Under the pieces are notes generated by a model. It made no database searches, had not been told where the DNA came from, and saw nothing but the letters and a program-made list of their open reading frames with translations. From Diphasiastrum complanatum (taxonomy: Eukaryota; Streptophyta; Lycopodiopsida; Lycopodiales; Lycopodiaceae), in NCBI GenBank assembly GCA_029204225.1, contig CM055113.1:16683745-16747744 (forward strand): 64,000 bases of DNA. The letters run 5' to 3'. Position numbers and translations under genes: made by a program. Positions 35,662 to 47,389 of this stretch are shown here, one piece after another (the first letter of the stretch is position 1; every line of letters starts with the position of its first letter).

Positions 35662-38600
35662 TTAGTTCAGCCTCTTGCTAAAACAACTAAGTTGCATTTG
35701 CTTTGCTCTCTTAACACCTGCAAGCAAATTGATAGATCTTAATCTTGAGAGCTTATCAGTTACTACACCTCAAAGTGCTGCGGGCAGGAGCAGACAAACA
35801 TAACCATCACATAAAAGAGAAACTTCATCATTAATAAAACTTTGCGATAAAGAATTGCAGCCAACGAACCTGAAAGCAACATACTATTATTTGTTCTGGT
35901 AGCTACAACTTTGGACTTCCACTCTTTGTACTCTGCCTTGGCTTCAGACCTTTTGGATCTTTTGAAGCCTGGTACCTGGCAAGAAAAGTGCTGAACATTA
36001 GCAGCAAATCCCTCTGAAGGGTACCCCAAGCCAAAGTTCATCATACAGAAAAGAAGTGTCAAATTTGGTCCGGTAAACTGTAAAGCCTAACAATGTTGTC
36101 AATTTAATATTCACATAGATTAGAGCACAAGCTTGAAACAGTCTAAGATGTTTGCAAACATTTATAGTTTAAAACCCTCAAAGCTAATGAATGCATCACG
36201 GTATTTCTCTCTCTAGTATGTCCTCATCTGTGTGGCGAATTGGAGTTGACCCCCTGACCTCGAGAGGAAAGGAAGTCCAGCTCACTACTTATTGGATGAC
36301 CACAGCATCTAAATTTTAAGCAGGTGACTCTTGAATATCAGCATAATCCATGCAAACACGTCCCCCAAACTTCAATAAATACAATTAGAATTACAACGTG
36401 ACATCCACCAAGGGTAATGTGTAAACCATCTCACAAAATTATTTAAAAATCAGCTCTGCACTGAAGCCCTACAATGAACAAAATGATTAGTCATTATGCA
36501 CAGGTGGGTAAGGTTTTTATATGAATAGCTGTTTAAGTCTAGGGCAGCAAATCTAACAAAGCAGATATTCAAGCTTTACTTTATAGCATCCACCCACAAA
36601 GTCTTACAACTCATGCATTATACAAATGAACTGTTTCATCTCTACTAGGGTCATCTACGGCCAAATTTATGTTGCCATTAGTTTTCACTGAATCGATCAA
36701 TTATTAAGTTTCTAATAATCCTCCAAAGATACGGGGCAGTCATAACCATGATGAAGACTAGCACTGGAGCCAAGCCAAGTCAATGAAGTCCCTACTTCCG
36801 CTTAAACGACTGAGGAAAATCTACATGTCACTACTTCAGCTTGTTCAAAACCCAAATATGAAGCTTAACTAACCGGCAAACAGCATCATTATACACAAAG
36901 AATGAACACAAACCATCCCGCCGCAACTTGGACAAGATGTCAAACAAGAAATGCATGTCCAGATAATGTCATATATAACAAAGGAAACCTCTAACCTTCA
37001 ACTTTATGAAATCAAAGTCTTAGACCAACTCCATATTGGAAAGTCATCCCTGGTGCTACGACATCACTGATCACTTCATCTAATGCCCAAAGAGGTTTAT
37101 ACTGACATATTTTGATGAAAACATAAAACTGAGGCTGAATAATCAATTTCTTGACATGTTAAAAAGCATCAACGTATGCAAAGCAAATTTAGACTTTCAC
37201 CTCGTAATGACTAATTTACCTCAACATGATCATCCTCATCAATGGATTCACAGTCGCTCGCAGATTCATCTGCCTCCTCTATCCTCCTTTTTCCAGGAAG
37301 AGAATCCAACAACTCTGCAATAAAGGGACGATATCAGAAGATGTGTGATAGTTTTGGAACAAGCACACCATGTACTCCACTTAAAATCTAATGCACTGTA
37401 CCTCTGTTGAATTTGATCAATGTTGGATCCTTTTTTTCTTTTTGCACTCCCAGTATATCAAAACATAGGTCCATCATTGAGGTTGAGACCTGAACCAGAA
37501 AGAATTATTTTACCTTGCTTCATTATAAGTGTAAAAGTAAGTAGACTCCCAAAGTCTCAACTCAATGCAAAATATAACTCATCCCTAAATAAATTTTTTG
37601 ACATCGTCGTCACTTAAGCCCAGAACCTTATTCAGAGGGTTAATCAACACCTCCGAGCAACCCTTCATCTTTATGAAGGGTATCCCTTACCTGGAGGCTG
37701 TAAATCAGTTCAAACTGGCGCCAGTGGCCCACAGTCTCAACTGTGTGAAAGTAGCCAAAAAACTTCATTTTCAATAGAGGAGAAAGTGGAGCTATTAAAT
37801 TACTTTGTAATTGGAAAACAAGAACCATGCACCAGCCAATTGTTGATATAGTCTTGTTTTCTTGTAAGGGCGATGGATTGAGGTCTTCAAAGTTTGAGTT
37901 TAGGAACTGGACTTGAAGCTTATGATATGTTAGTGCATCCAAGAGAAGATGTATAAGTGCTTATGTGCAGAGTTGCTCACTGTGTTCTCACTCATTACAT
38001 ATTGCTAGGTGAGTGTGAGGTAAGAATCTCTTTGCTGCCCTACTGCTCTAATTCATCTTCAGACACCATTTTAGTTTGTGCTGCAACATAAAATAGATGT
38101 TAATGAGCAAATAATGAACTTTTGGTAGCAGTCTATTTACTTCAGGTTTACTTATTAACATAGCATTTCAAGCAGATGGAACTTCACTTCTGACTTCCAA
38201 CTTAAGCAACAATAAGTCTAGCTGAGATTATTAAAGTATCAACACTCTTATCATTCTATAAAGAAAAGGGGTAAAACTTAAGTGTCACAATAGACTGACA
38301 TAACAGGTTACCCTACAAAGCTATAATGCCTACAAACAGAGAGCAACATACGTCCTGTCAATGAGGGTCTAGATACTTTACTTGTCTGAAGACAAGACTA
38401 GCATTGAATTCAAAATCAGGTCGCACAAGGCTTGTGGAAGACCAAAGGATCTTCAGTATGCCCTTGTTTCTTTAAAAGAGAACATGAGTAAGAAATGCAG
38501 CAAATGGGAGGATGGGACAGGTACTGATGCAGAGGATTCATGCTGCTAGCAGAAAGGTAAGTAAAGACGGAACGAGGGCCTGTTCCTGAATAGGGAGCAT

Positions 38601-41600
38601 AGTCACAGTCATATTGTGCTTCACACCTCAACACCAACAAGTATAGACTACAATTAGCTGATACCTATTAAGGAGCATGAGTTCTGCTACATTTTCAGAG
38701 GTGAAGAGCAGACTTAGCCGTTTGGGCCAGCTGTAAAGAGCAAACTGAAAAAACTGAAGCCCCGAATTCCTTGTCAAAATGTAAAGAATACAACCCATCA
38801 CAACTTGAGCTTGCTCGAAAGAATACTAATTATAGGGAAGCTGGCTGATAGGTGCAATGCCATGCACCTTCAAAGACAAGAGAAACAAACTGAAAAATGT
38901 AGGTTTGCAGGAACTTGTGTAGGTGGAGTGCTAGAGTCTCAAAGTCGCTAATTTAATCTGGAGATCAGGGGGGTGGTTTTACTTGGAATCGGAAAACGTT
39001 TTTCACTTGTGGTAGATGAGAAAGTGATACAGCCTGAACTCTGCTTTCCGGAACTTAAGATGTGCAAACGGTCACGGTCTGTCAGACAACCTGGCTTTGT
39101 GATATGTCCTTAGAAAATGGCAGTCAAAACAAGAGCATGCATAACAAGATAATAAGATGGCCTGTAAAAGTTATAAACGAGACTGAACGAGAAGCAAGGA
39201 GAGGCTTCGTGTACCCCTTTTGCCTACTAGATTTTCTTCTTTGAATCATTACGTTGAAGCTTATCATTGTCTGATCTGCTAATTAAACAATTAATGCTGT
39301 TATAGTCAAGCAAAGATTCAAGACACAAGGCTTCTAAATTTGTTCAGTGGGTGTGCTAAATGATTGACAGAGGTTGCCATTATTAACAACTGGTTAGTGC
39401 TAACTAGCAACTAAGAGAAGTGATATCCCTTATTTAAATGGCTTCAGTTTGCACTTTCATTCAGTACTAACTGAAAAGTGTACTTTTTGGTGCTCAATAA
39501 CCAAGCCAAAACAGCATGGTCAAATAACAAAGCCTTCAATGCTTGTCAGGCTCCTTCGTGTGAGCCTGTTCTTGCTTCTTTGTGGCCATCCAAGTGCCAC
39601 CGCCCACATACGAGGTTACATTCACGACACATTTGCTGCTCACTTTAAAACAAATGTTTGGATGCATGGAAGTACAAGCATCCGGTGAATAGCAACAATG
39701 CTCACCATTGACATGAATGGAAGTACAAGCATCAGGTGAAAAGCAACAAAACTAAATGTGAGGAAGATAACTTGACCAGGCTAATGGGGCAGTGACTCCT
39801 TAATGTTAGTCTTACTGAAACGTTGACGTCAAGTGGGTGCCATTAACTTTTACCAAGTTCAGATATATTGTTGCTAGCATGACAGCCTAAAAGACAGGTG
39901 GGATCTCCTTAAATCTCACACACATATATAATACCTGAGTGAACTCAGACTCAGATACTCCACAGATTTCCATGAGCCTTGCCTTGTCGACTTTTAACTG
40001 CATCATGAATGAATTTGACAGACAAGTGAAAAATGAGGTGCATTTTCTGGAGGTTTGATGATGTTTACACTAGGAGAAATAAGAATATACCATTTGCAAA
40101 GAAGGTAGCATGTCATACCTGGTGCTTCTTTGCACATAGATAAAAGGCGACAGCAACAAAAACTGGACGACCGAAATCTGCACTACTCCGCCGAGCTTCT
40201 GGCAAGGCCATGATAAATCTTTGCTTGTACCTGTACACAAAGTATACAACTTTTTATGCATACGTGGGCAAAGTAGATCTTAAGGATTTTGATCATTCAG
40301 AATGTTTGTGATAAGCAGCAGTGCTGATTTGGTGAAGTAATGCTACAAGAAGTTTTAAAGCGGAATTCCAGGTTGATGCTTCGTAAATAGGTTGTTAAGC
40401 ATACATTGTCAAAGCTTTGCGAACAGTTTCGATCAGCCTCACGCACCCAAACTGTACAGCCAACTGCCTCACATCAACCTCTTTTCTGCAACAATGAAAC
40501 TTTTAGTAAAACTGTGATAGAAGTTTCTAAAATGAGTGCATGATGTGAAATCTCCAGCAGCTTTACTATGGTTCCTGTCAAGATGTACTACCACAGAGCT
40601 GGAAAAGGAGAAGCGCACCTTAGTCCAAGGGCATTTTGTAGTGCATTGAATGATTTGAGATATGCTTTTTCACTCAATCCACTGAGTCGGATGCCTTTAT
40701 ATCGATCAAATGTTATATCCAACCTGAAAAGAGTTAGTTGCAAGGTCAGTGACAAGCAACTTCCCAGCAAGCTAAACCAGCCCAATACTGCACGGGGTTC
40801 ACATGAATCATAAACTGCAGGATTGTTTCTAGTGTCAAAACATTAAGATTGTTATGGTGATAAATGGACAAATCCAACATGAAAATAAAAAAGTAGGGTT
40901 TGTACAGGACGACATGAATTGAGTCGTGATGGGCATCAAGACTTACGCTGTACAGGCAAGTTCAAAGCACAAAATAGATTTACATACATCCCCCTGCAAA
41001 AAGGAGAATTTCAAAGTTAGAAAGAGATCATACTAAGGATATGCAGAGATTTATGCTAACATCATTAAACTGATGTGAAAGTTCTACCATTTAGAAGGTT
41101 TTGAGTATAAAATTCTCTTCACAATGGGTTTGTTGAAGGATCAACTGTCATGTGACACATAGTCGATTAACAGTTAATAACAGCTATATTTAGGGTGGTT
41201 ATATGGGGGGATGCCCAGGACGCAATCTTGATAATCTTGGCAGTCGTGTTATATTGGTCGTTTCATTCTCACATGAGATCGAATATTTTGCCTCTTGATC
41301 TCTAATTTACCCATGAAGTATCGTGTTGGCATTTTAGTCGTGTAGTGAACTTCATTCCTCCAAAAAGTATGGTTCAGCGATGGCACTGCCATTTTTAGGC
41401 ATTGTGTATGGGCTGTTTTATGGCAAAGAACCGTAAAATAAAATGTCGAGTAGATTATCTTTTGTGAAAGTGGCAAGTTACAGATTATGAAATCTTGAAG
41501 TCCATAAAACTTTTCAAAGGCAATTTACAACTAATGAAGTGTCCATAAAGAATTTGAGGGTGCGCATCACACCTCGGAAAAAGTCAAACCTATGGGCCAT

Positions 41601-42303
41601 AACAATATTTTCAGCCGTAATGTGAAATGCAAAAAAATATTTTATGCTTGGGAAATGTCTTTTTGTGACCTTTACACCTGGTTCAACGGCCATCCAATTA
41701 TGGCTCAACCTAACAACCTCGCCATAAATGTATGGCTGTTTTAACAAGTGCAAAGGTCATTAAAAGGACCATTCCCAATACATGAAAGGTTATAAACCTA
41801 CTCATTAACTGACACTAACACTGATCCATTAGCACAGTAGGGCTGAATTGTTTTCACAAGAAAGGCAAACTATCACATACAGATCTTTGAGATCCCCTTG
41901 CATTCGAGATAGCTTATGGAAATCCTACAAAAGTGGGGGATACAAGGGTTGCAGGCCATTTCATGAACTACTCAGAGTTATACAAAAGAGTTGGAGTATG
42001 AGATAATTCGGTGGCTATAATTTGATTTTCTGCTGGGATTTGTTGGCATTTTGGTCTCTGATTTACCAATCATTAAAATCTACGGTGAAATGGCAGAAAA
42101 TAATTCAATAACCATACAAATAAGAAATGTACAATAAGCAAGATAACGATGACAATGATGATCAGAGCGGCTGCACGCACCACACCAAAGGATGCAGAGT
42201 CGAAGCTAACATTGCTGAGCCGTTGTAACTCCTGCGCTTTCCTGATCAATGCAGGGGACTCTTCTGACATTCCCAACTTCTTCTGAAGAACTTTCAAATC
42301 CAT
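35662..42303 (-). CDS. ORC6: Origin recognition complex subunit 6, ten exons
   Basis: Coding exons on the minus strand, in order: 42,303-42,181; 40,993-40,947; 40,723-40,619; 40,485-40,405; 40,230-40,119; 39,997-39,935; 37,489-37,402; 37,314-37,220; 35,975-35,870; 35,717-35,662 (stop TAA). All nine introns are GT-AG and the phases join to 876 bases, or 291 residues; Arabidopsis ORC6 has about 284. ORC6 is the smallest subunit of the complex that marks replication origins and helps load MCM helicase. Residues 1-92 form the first TFIIB-like helical domain (IRKAQELQRL; FDRYKGIRLSGLSEKAYLKSFN) and 93-190 the second (VRQLAVQFGCVRL; RPVFVAVAFYLCAKK; LKVDKARLMEICGVSESEF). An acidic linker follows, then the conserved AEYKEWKSKVV (252-262) that in other species contacts ORC3. 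The start is supported by the N-terminal match. The gene looks functional. Introns 1, 6 and 8 are long (1.2, 2.4 and 1.2 kb) and hold repeats. Confidence 0.95.
36221..36310 (-). repeat. SINE-like repeat copy in ORC6 intron 8
   Basis: About 90 bases similar to 60,581-60,672. On the minus strand both carry a loosely tRNA-like layout: (A/G)TGAGCTGG as a possible A box and GTCAACTCC or CTCAACTCC as a possible B box. Too short and diverged for a firm call. Confidence 0.35.
36745..36930. repeat. Dispersed repeat in ORC6 intron 8
   Basis: Shares GGAGTCCCTGCTTCCGC-like and CTTG(C/T)TCAAAACCCAA words, in the same order, with 63,850-64,000, so an unnamed dispersed repeat lies in this intron. Confidence 0.4.
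38695..38770. repeat. Dispersed repeat in ORC6 intron 6
   Basis: The block with GAAGAGCAGACTTAGCCG and CTGTAAAGAGCAAACTG resembles GAAGGGCAGACTCGGCCA and CTCTAAAGAGTAAAGCC at 63,510-63,560 and 63,800-63,850. Confidence 0.4.
39664..39749. repeat. Short tandem duplication in ORC6 intron 6
   Basis: Two near-identical blocks starting ATGGAAGTACAAGCATC, about 50 bases apart. Confidence 0.7.
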
Positions 42304-42629
42304 TCAACCTTTTGAGGTCTTCGCAAATTCTGCAACTCCAAATTCAAAAGATGATCAGTGTTCCTGTGTCTGCCTTTCTTTGCTGAATCCTGAAGCAAGA
42401 TAATATGCTAGTCGAACTAGTGACACAAAATATAAAGTTTTCAACTCAAATCAAGAAACACAGGCGGACTATATCAGGAACGCCATCAAAGTGGGGCAAT
42501 GCAACATACAACATAAAAATTAGCTATAAAATGCAGTTAAAGCCTACAATTTTGATTCCAGGAACTGAGAAATAGGTTATCTGCCCAGTTGGTTCAGGCT
42601 GGAGGAAAGAATGCAATGTGGTGACGCAG

Positions 42630-42716
42630 TGACAAAGCGAGTAAATGTTACTGCTGAATCTGCCCCTGATCTGACAAAGCCAATGAATGCTGCTGCCGAA
42701 TCTGCCTCTGATCATC
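42630..42716. repeat. Two-copy tandem repeat upstream of ORC6
   Basis: Two units of about 43 bases, each with TGACAAAGC and GAATCTGCC followed by CTCTGATC or CCCTGATC. They lie 330-410 bases upstream of the ORC6 start codon. Confidence 0.65.
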
Positions 42717-43084
42717 AGTGTTGTGCATAACATTGAGAACCACGCGGATAAAGCAATGCCCTGGCTTCTGGAGGAAAGAATGCAGGTAACGGCGGAAAAC
42801 CCGTTGTGGTCAGGGGTCTCTGCAGAGCTGGGCCTTGCCCCTCTTCCTTCCCTTCCTTCTGCGTGAGCCTGGAAATGGGCATTCAGTGCGCCAGGAGATC
42901 GCAGCTAGCTGTGAGGTGGGAAATCGCAGGTGGGAGCTAACTGCAACGAGGAGGTGGGCACTGGGCACCTTCACAGTGCATGCGGGCAAGGCAAGAGATA
43001 TTCTATTCTTCCATCACACACAAGATACTGCTTCCTTCCATGGCGGGAGCTTAATCTTCAAATTGCAATTCAAATTCTCACACA

Positions 43085-43086
<2 letters not shown>

Positions 43087-43121
<35 letters not shown>
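43087..43121. repeat. (CT)n microsatellite
   Basis: About 17 CT dinucleotides following CACACACA, about 800 bases upstream of ORC6. On the ORC6 strand this is a GA tract, a frequent plant promoter or 5' UTR element. Confidence 0.95.
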
Positions 43122-43125
<4 letters not shown>

Positions 43126-43276
43126 ACCTCACTTTATCGCTATTTCTCTCCCATACCACAAAACCCTATAAAACCCTAAATAAATCATGAAAAATTCTCC
43201 AACACCTCACTTTATCGCTATTTCTTTCCCATGCCACAAAACCCTAAAAAAACCCTAAATAAATCATGAAAAATTT
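43119..43276. repeat. 78-bp tandem duplication with telo-boxes
   Basis: Two units begin CTCCAACACCTCACTTTATC and end AATCATGAAAAATT, with few differences. Each contains two AAACCCTA words. Confidence 0.9.
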
Positions 43277-43540
43277 TGACGTCACGTTCCTCTCCTACCA
43301 TTCCGTTTCTCTCTCTTCCCATCCAGATTTAATACCCTATCCTCTCTCCAAAAAGTTCTCTTCAGAGAAGTTTTTAGAAAGAAAATGTTCTCTCAATTCA
43401 CCTCCTTTTCAACTCATTTTCAAATGCCCTTCAAAGACGTTTTAGGGCAAACACCTCATAAATGACTTTTCTCCACAACAGCCTACATTCTCTCTCTCTC
43501 ACCTCACTATGTGGCTGCATTTCTCTCCCTAAACCCTAAA
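43161..43540 (-). promoter_or_regulatory. Telo-box cluster upstream of ORC6
   Basis: AAACCCTA words occur at about 43,161, 43,171, 43,238, 43,249 and 43,531 on the plus strand. Telo-boxes are known in promoters of plant genes for ribosomes and for cycling cells, which would suit ORC6. They lie 860-1,240 bases from the ATG, so they could act only if a 5' UTR intron or distant start site exists; an AG-like acceptor (TTGCAG) is present just upstream of the ATG. Inference only. Confidence 0.3.
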
Positions 43541-45214
43541 AAGCACACGATGTGCTATCTTTTATTGACTCATGGCTAAAAAGAAACTCACAAATCTCGC
43601 ACAAAATTTATTCTCAAAATGCCAAGCCCCCCATTAATGCACAACAAGATTCACTACCTTATCAGCTTGATTGCAATTATAAATAATACATCCAATCTTC
43701 CTTATCATGCATTTCATAATTAGCAATACATTCTATTCTATAACAAAACTGTATCAAGGCATATGCCATACTGATCAGTATAAGAGCAAAAGGAATGTGT
43801 TAAGTTCACATAAGCATTCTACGCGTAAGAAGCCATCTTGCAATACACAGATGAAAAGAGATTTGACTTTGGCAACAGTGCTAGGTACTAGGGCAGATAT
43901 GTGCCATCATACTAGCCCCAGGGACATCCCATGACAAAAATGTTTGGGAGTCCAAGCACCTTATGGCTTGGAAAAATCCATGCCATTCAAGCACGTCAAA
44001 GTCAAACTCTGCACAAGTCCATAGCTTACTCACAAAAGCCGCTCTTAAGCTTTAATAAATCCAAACCTTGCTATTGGTATCATAGACCAATCCTTATAAA
44101 ATTCAAAGCATGTAAAGGGAACTGTTTTAAGCAAAAAAAACTCTCACTTTAAGCAACTCTTGACGTCCCTCATGTGTGACCATATTGTAGTGTTGGGTGA
44201 GACTACCTTCCATGTTGGTGTAATTTCATAAAGCTTCATACCTGAATGCAAGGCAAGGTCATTTCCTGCGAGCTACCCATCTCCAACTGCTTAAGCGATA
44301 CCCTCCTTACGTACTAATGATTTCAAACTGAAAGAAACGAGTTAATGGTAGTGCAACCTCTTTAAAAGAGTATCGTAATCTTAAAACGATGTTTACATTA
44401 ATCCAACGTGATTCATCGTTGAAAGCAAGTATTAGTGTCTTCAAATGCCATAGAATCATTCCTTTAATAGTTCATAACTCGAATATTAACACATCCAAAA
44501 AAAACAGCAAGTCGCTTTACCTATCATTGCGTTCAAAGCTGATAATATTATCAAAGCCTCACAGAACCTTTTATATTATGACCAGAGTTAAATGTTTGCA
44601 TTGTTAATCTCATGAGCAAACACACATCATGTTCATTATCAATATCAAAAGATAGTATTGAGACAAACTGGTAGCATGTTGGGCGACCAACTATGAATGG
44701 TTTTGGGCGGAGACAAGATCATGCATCACAAGTAGTATGATATACTACTGATTTTCAAAAAAACTAGCAAACGTAAAAGATGGTTCATCGCATTTCAGAT
44801 GGCGGCCTATGTGCTGCGCACTACTATCAAGAATCAATCAACAAAATCCGCAAATGAAAGAGCGACGTCTGAAATCTGCCAGCGGCCCTCCTACCATTGC
44901 GTAGAGGTACAAATCGCGTATGAACATTTAGTATAAAACTTCAGGTGCTTATTCGCTGTCAAGAGGCAACATGTTATACGCAACGATGAGTATCATACCT
45001 GTAGATTTGTTCACGGATGCTCTTGAGGCAACACTCATTTGTAGAAACTTCCAACATGTTTTTAGAAGCAAGAATACTATATCAATCTATGATAATCACA
45101 ACATCTTGTGAGCTCATTCCCATCCAGCATAACTAGCAAATGAAACATATGAACTGTAGACGATCATTATGCCAAACAATCGATAGCAACCATACCTCAA
45201 CTTGTAGTATCTTC
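43541..45214. other. No gene recognised
   Basis: Intergenic sequence between the ORC6 upstream region and copia element D, without long frames or motifs. Confidence 0.5.
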
Positions 45215-46124
45215 TGTTGGCTCAACTGATACGTAAATTATCAGCTCTGTTCGCGAACACAAAAGTCAAAAGACACGAAGCAAAAATGTTCGCAAACACC
45301 CTTACGAGAAGACATGAACGCGAAAGATTTGCGAAAGAGAATTTTTTGTGGTACAGCAGGAAAGTCAGACGACGAGAAAGTCAAACGACTCGAAGCGACA
45401 CAAAAATTGTCGCAACACCTTTTCTACCCTCACGCTCTAAAAAGGACCAGCAAGAACATGCAAGTACCCAAAAGTACATATATCTGATCTGATAGCATGG
45501 CATCAGCAGATACACTCTAGGTCATTGCTAATCTGCCACTCTTGTGATTCATGATTAGTTGTAGATGTTTAATCACTCCAATCTAGAAGTTACACGACGC
45601 AACTATATCCCTTCTGGTTGATGCATGATATATTATGTATGAAGAAGTCTAATGCTAGTAAGCAAGAAGACGAAAATACAGAATACGAGTCCGCCTGCGT
45701 GCGAGACAATTCTGCATAAGATTTGTAGATCCACAAGTCCGCTAGCAAGCGAGACATTACTCGTGAAATAACTGCATTTCTCTCACGCCAACACACTGCA
45801 TGGATCTGCATGCAATGCTTGAAGAATCAGAAGAATCAATAGATGATTTTGTAGCCATTGCACACATATCACTCTTATCATATCTGATCTTGAATGCAAA
45901 TTAGTCTGTTGTTATTTGTGTGTCTGATTCACTTGTTCATTTAATTTTGCACCTTGGTTTGAATTTTGTTGAATGTTGTGTTAATCTCAAATATAGATCA
46001 GCAGTGTTTGTCTACTTTCTGGAGGACTGTAGGAATGATACATCTGGCAGTGACCAGCAATCATATCTGAAATCCATCCGATTTGTTGTGTTTCGCATTT
46101 GTTTCGCACGAGCGATCATCATCA
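45215..46124 (+). repeat. 5' LTR of element D
   Basis: Aligns with 50,600-51,190. Near its start it has direct repeats built on CGCGAACACGAAAGTC and CGACGAGAAAGTCAAACGA words. The outer edge is tentatively TGTTGG at 45,215; alignment with the other LTR is clear only from about 45,249. Confidence 0.8.
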
Positions 46125-46125
46125 G

Positions 46126-46137
46126 TGGTATCAGAGC
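46126..46137 (+). other. Primer-binding site of element D
   Basis: TGGTATCAGAGC, one base after the LTR end …CATCATCA. Confidence 0.88.
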
Positions 46138-46235
46138 CTACCTTGTCATAGTTTGACGTAGCCGAGAAGCTATGAGATCCAGGAGGCCAAGCATTCAAAC
46201 AAACACCCACCAACAAGAGAACACACTTTAGAAGC

Positions 46236-47300
46236 AATGGCTTCAATCAGCAGCATATAGAGCAAGATCCGTACAGTTCTGGATTTTTCAGGATCTAACT
46301 TTCTAGCCTGGAAAGTTAAGACATCATTGATACTAAAGGGTGAAGGTTTATTCCCCTGGGTGGATGGCACAGAGGAGATGCCTACGACATCAGACAAAGA
46401 GCTATGCGAGTGGAGGGAGAAAAATGACAAAGGCTGTAGCCTTGTTATCATCTTCCATCGAAGATAGTCTCACACTTGACCTAGCTACAGTCTCCAAAGC
46501 TAAGGAGATGTGGGATACACTGCTCACGAGATTTCAAACGAAATCAAGAAGTCAAATAATGATGCTGAAAAATCAGCTGAAAAATCTACAGTGGAATGGG
46601 AAAGACCTCACTTCTTTTGTAAGGAAGATGAAGGATCTATTTCTATCACTACATAACTTTGGGATAGAGAATGCAGTGTCAGCTGAGAAGCAGCTCACTT
46701 ACTTGTTGAGAGCCTTACCCAGATCTTTCCAGACAACCAGAACTCTGTCCGCGAAAGATCCTACAATGACCCTCGAAAAGGCAATTGGTGAGATTCGAGA
46801 GGAAGTCGAGGCCAGAGAACACCTTGATTACAAGGGTAGTTCTGACCAAGCCCTCTATGGCAACAAAGAAAAATCCAAGAAACAATTCAAGCCTAAGAGG
46901 GAGTCAAATCAAAGGCAGTATCACGATCAGCAAGTAGAGGGGACTAGCAAAGGCAACTAGAAGAGCAAAGGGAGGTCGAAATAGCAAGGTGGAGAAAAAA
47001 AGACTTGCATGAGATGCAAAAGAGATGGGCACACAGTTGATACATGCTGGCTCAGTCCAAAAATTGAGTGTATCCACTGCCACAAGAAGGGTCATGCAGC
47101 CATAATTTGTCGCCTGAACTCGAGGAACAAATCAGCACAGAACAGACAGGAGAACGACAATAGTTCATCTTATGTCGAGGAGCCTAAGAGCTCGAAAATG
47201 CTTCTTGGTTTCCAAGGGAAGGCTCGAACTTGAGACCAAAGAAACTTTGGATGTCAAGCTAACAATTGAGCCAACTCCCTTGGGTTAAGAGCTCGAAAAT
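46236..47300 (+). pseudogene. Gag region of element D
   Basis: UBN2-type copia Gag: FSGSNFLAWKVK near the start, AKEMWDTLLTRFQ, LKNLQWNGKDL and LTYLLRALPRSF in order, then two CCHC knuckles. Broken fossil sequence. Confidence 0.85.
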
Positions 47301-47389
47301 GGGCGAAGAGAGATTGAATAGAAATTGTTCGATCGCCTACATCTGTAAAGACATGTGTGCAGCGTCAACATCTGACACACATGAGGTGA

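Noticed and set aside
40568-40813. Plus-strand 81-codon frame
   Set aside because: Antisense to ORC6 exon 3, which has conserved sequence and proper splice sites.
43119-43276. Telomere-repeat (CCCTAAA) interpretation of the AAACCCTA words
   Set aside because: The words are isolated within a 78-bp duplication and not in head-to-tail arrays, so telo-box is the better label.
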